Shown: piece after piece, positions 5,083 through 6,488 of the stretch | How the letters are laid out: each line of letters starts with the position of its first letter | How positions within the stretch are numbered: position 1 is the first letter of the stretch | NCBI GenBank assembly: GCA_030622295.1 | Contig: JAUXGI010000066.1 | Coordinates: 1 to 6,488, forward strand | From: Planctomycetota bacterium | GTDB lineage: Bacteria > Planctomycetota > B129-G9 | Reading direction: 5' to 3' | Length of the DNA: 6,488 nucleotides | The notes under the pieces: generated by a model | Database searches by the model: none | Told to the model about the DNA's origin: nothing | The model's input: only the letters and a program-made list of their open reading frames with translations | Made by a program: the position numbers and the translations under genes

Positions 5083-5119
5083 AACGCTAATAAAATAGCG
5101 TTTTGCGACACGATGTCAA
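5083..5119 (-). promoter_or_regulatory. Promoter of the Rrf2 gene with palindromic operator candidate
   Basis: On the minus strand TTGACA (5119-5114) and TATTTT (5097-5092) form -35 and -10 boxes 16 nt apart. The -10 lies inside an inverted repeat AACGCTA-N6-TAGCGTT (5083-5089 and 5096-5102), the right position for a repressor operator. Transcription would start near 5085, giving a leader of about 94 nt. Within the leader CCTTTCG occurs twice on the + strand (5052-5058 and 5074-5080), exactly 22 bp apart. Autoregulation by the Rrf2 protein is plausible, as is common in the family, but not shown. Confidence 0.6.
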
Positions 5120-5192
5120 GGCTCTGGTCTCGAAAAAGTGCGAAATTCTTGCATGACCCGTCTGTCAAACCGTGGCAAAGGGTAGGAGGCTC

Positions 5193-5280
5193 GGGGAGTC
5201 AGACCCTTCCCGCCCCGATCCGCCTGAGGCGGACGGGGCTCCTCAGCCCCTCCTTTGTCGGGATAAACTCCTGACCCCCT
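5193..5280. repeat. Palindrome-rich intergenic element, MITE/REP-like
   Basis: The gap of about 300 bp between the Rrf2 and DUF362 genes holds no gene. This part of it is bounded by imperfect 10-bp inverted ends (5193-5202 GGGGAGTCAG; 5271-5280 CTGACCCCCT; 8 of 10 matching). Inside, 5212-5224 pairs with 5228-5239 as a 12-bp stem with one bulged A and a 3-nt loop. GGGGCT (5235-5240) also pairs with AGCCCC (5245-5250) around CCTC, so the two hairpins exclude each other. No transposase is nearby. It could be a short non-autonomous repeat, or part of the DUF362 transcript end; no T run follows. Bases 5120-5192 show nothing I can support. Confidence 0.45.
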
Positions 5281-5293
5281 CGCGGAACGCGGG

Positions 5294-6367
5294 TTAGAGG
5301 GAGATGAGTTCGTAGTCGAGGGTGCCGAGGCCGAGGGAGGCGGCGTGGGTGAGTTGGGACATGTAGTCAAGGTGCGGAGTGAGTTCCCTGAAGATGTCGC
5401 GGCCGGCGTGTCTGTTGATGATATCTATGGTAGCGTGGTCCACGGCCACGATGTCTCGTGAGGCCAGGATGCCGATGTCGGGAATGAGTGGGTCCTGCTT
5501 TTTGCCCATGCAGTCGCACTCGGCGGTGAAGTCGATTATGAAGTTCACGTAGGCGCATTTGTCTGTCTTGCGGTTGATAGCGCCCCAGGCGTGTTCGGCC
5601 ATCCTTTCGTTAAGAACGGTGCTTTTGTTGCCCCAGGTGTGTTTGACGGCGCCGGAGGGACACACGGCGAGGCATTCGCCGCAGGCTATGCAGAGCGATT
5701 CATCAACCCGGGCCTTTCCCCCTTCGACAACGATTGCGTGTTCGGGGCACCATTCGGCGCATGTGCCGCAACCGGTACATTTTTCCTCCAGGATTTCGGG
5801 CAGGATGTCGGAGTGCTGGGCCAGTTTGCCGGCACGAGCCGCACATCCCATCCCCACGTTCTTGATTGCTCCGGCGTAGCCGGCTGCGATGTGGCCTGTG
5901 ACGTGGGTGAGCGCTATCATGGCGTCGACCACCAGGAAATCGGCGGCGATGCGCACGACCTTGAAGTGTTTGCCGCCTTCTATCGGAACGCTGACCTGGT
6001 TCTGGCCTTTCAAACCGTCGGCGATGACGACGGGCGCGCCCAACTTCTGCAGGCTGAAGCCGTGTTGGGCGGCCATCATAAGGTGGTCGTGGGTGTTGGC
6101 GCGCTGGCCGGAGTACAAGGTGTTGGTGTCCGTGAAAAACGGTTTCGCCCCCACGGCTCTCACCTTATCCGACACCACCTTTGCCAGGCCTGCGTCTATG
6201 TGTCCCTCGTTGCCCTTTTCTCCGAAGTGGATTTTGACGGCGACCAGGTCTTTCTTCGCGAAACATGCCGCAAGCCCCGCAGTGTCAAACAGCCGGGCGA
6301 TCTTTTTCTTCACGTCTCTTGTCTGGTCCGATTCCGATATGCCTGCCAGATACACTTCCTGCTTCAT
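5294..6367 (-). CDS. DUF362-domain iron-sulfur protein with two [4Fe-4S] motifs (COG2768-like)
   Basis: This 357-residue protein belongs to the uncharacterised Fe-S centre family with a split DUF362 domain. The first DUF362 part covers about residues 1-190 and includes VAVKIHFGEKGNEGHI and the family signature KNVGMGCAARAGK (169-181). A ferredoxin-like insert follows with two CxxCxxCxxxCP motifs: Cys197, 200, 203, 207 and Cys226, 229, 232, 236, each followed by a proline, predicting two [4Fe-4S] clusters. The DUF362 part then resumes, with CDCMG (284-288) and DIGILASRDIVAVDHATIDI (297-316), also family hallmarks. No signal peptide or membrane segment is evident, so it should be cytoplasmic; the substrate and electron partner are unknown. 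The start ATG has only a weak upstream AAAGG about 11 nt away, but MKQEVYLAGIS fits the family start. The next gene on the strand is the Rrf2 regulator, about 300 bp downstream. Confidence 0.9.
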   Translation of the reverse strand: MKQEVYLAGISESDQTRDVKKKIARLFDTAGLAACFAKKDLVAVKIHFGEKGNEGHIDAGLAKVVSDKVRAVGAKPFFTDTNTLYSGQRANTHDHLMMAAQHGFSLQKLGAPVVIADGLKGQNQVSVPIEGGKHFKVVRIAADFLVVDAMIALTHVTGHIAAGYAGAIKNVGMGCAARAGKLAQHSDILPEILEEKCTGCGTCAEWCPEHAIVVEGGKARVDESLCIACGECLAVCPSGAVKHTWGNKSTVLNERMAEHAWGAINRKTDKCAYVNFIIDFTAECDCMGKKQDPLIPDIGILASRDIVAVDHATIDIINRHAGRDIFRELTPHLDYMSQLTHAASLGLGTLDYELISL

Positions 6368-6404
6368 TGTTCATCGCGCCTTTCAGTAAGGCATGTGAGG
6401 ATTT

Positions 6405-6456
6405 CCGGTCTTGCCGGCGGGGGCAAGGCCGGCATTTGCGCGAAATGGTGCAAATG
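6405..6456. promoter_or_regulatory. Hairpin and adjacent inverted repeat upstream of the DUF362 gene
   Basis: CCGGTCTTGCC (6405-6415) pairs with GGCAAGGCCGG (6422-6432) as an 11-bp stem with one G-T pair and a 6-nt loop. It is followed at once by CATTTGC (6433-6439) and GCAAATG (6450-6456), a perfect 7-bp inverted repeat with a 10-nt spacer. The hairpin lacks a T run on either strand. The inverted repeat has the look of an operator. I found no convincing promoter boxes in 6368-6488 and no other gene there. Confidence 0.4.
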
Positions 6457-6488
6457 TGCCCTGCAGCGGCAGTCGGAAGAGCCGAAGC

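Noticed and set aside
5083..5105. Plus-strand intrinsic terminator at AACGCTA-N6-TAGCGTTTT
   Set aside because: No plus-strand gene ends upstream, while it fits exactly over the minus-strand Rrf2 promoter.
5559..6389. Plus-strand open frames opposite the DUF362 gene
   Set aside because: The minus strand encodes both ferredoxin motifs and family signatures; these frames are shadows.

Overview
The window is a GC-rich bacterial segment, with every base assigned or described below. The left two thirds (1-4216) is the end of a flagellar filament operon on the + strand, in the order flgL (5' end outside the window), fliW, csrA, flagellin. The right third holds a tRNA-Pro gene on + and two minus-strand genes, an Rrf2-family regulator and a DUF362-type iron-sulfur protein. 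No phage, insertion sequence or CRISPR array is visible. The organism cannot be named from this sequence. The high GC, the enlarged FlgL, FliW with CsrA beside flagellin, and palindrome-rich intergenic elements would fit an uncultured Planctomycetota-like or similar deep lineage, but that is a guess.

Flagellar part: FlgL joins hook to filament, flagellin builds the filament, and FliW and CsrA form the known partner switch that matches flagellin synthesis to export. In that model, taken from Bacillus subtilis, free FliW binds flagellin. When flagellin is exported, FliW is released and captures CsrA, which otherwise blocks the flagellin ribosome site. The DNA here fits this model. The 157-nt flagellin leader carries three copies of GACCGGA, two small hairpins with GGA in the loop, and a Shine-Dalgarno embedded in a good CsrA consensus match.

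The most interesting element is the 145-nt gap between flgL and fliW. On paper it folds into a compact three-way junction (1663-1755) whose P2 loop has an exact 8-base complement just upstream of the fliW ribosome site. One strand of P2, GCCTTCC, is also an exact 7-base complement of the fliW Shine-Dalgarno GGAAGGC, and the other strand of P2 is an exact copy of that Shine-Dalgarno. This is the layout of a translational ON/OFF switch (anti-anti-SD, anti-SD, SD), dense in GGA triplets. I recognise no known riboswitch class. It may be an undescribed leader RNA controlling fliW and csrA, with CsrA, FliW or a small molecule as possible effectors.

After flagellin there is a perfect 15-bp inverted repeat acting as probable terminator, then a good sigma-70-type promoter, tRNA-Pro(UGG) with encoded CCA and one T-stem mismatch, and a strong intrinsic terminator. 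The convergent Rrf2 regulator gene has a clear promoter with a palindrome over its -10 box. Between it and the DUF362 gene lies a palindrome-rich, MITE-like segment of about 88 bp. The last 121 bases, upstream of the DUF362 gene, hold a strong hairpin and an inverted repeat but no recognisable promoter.
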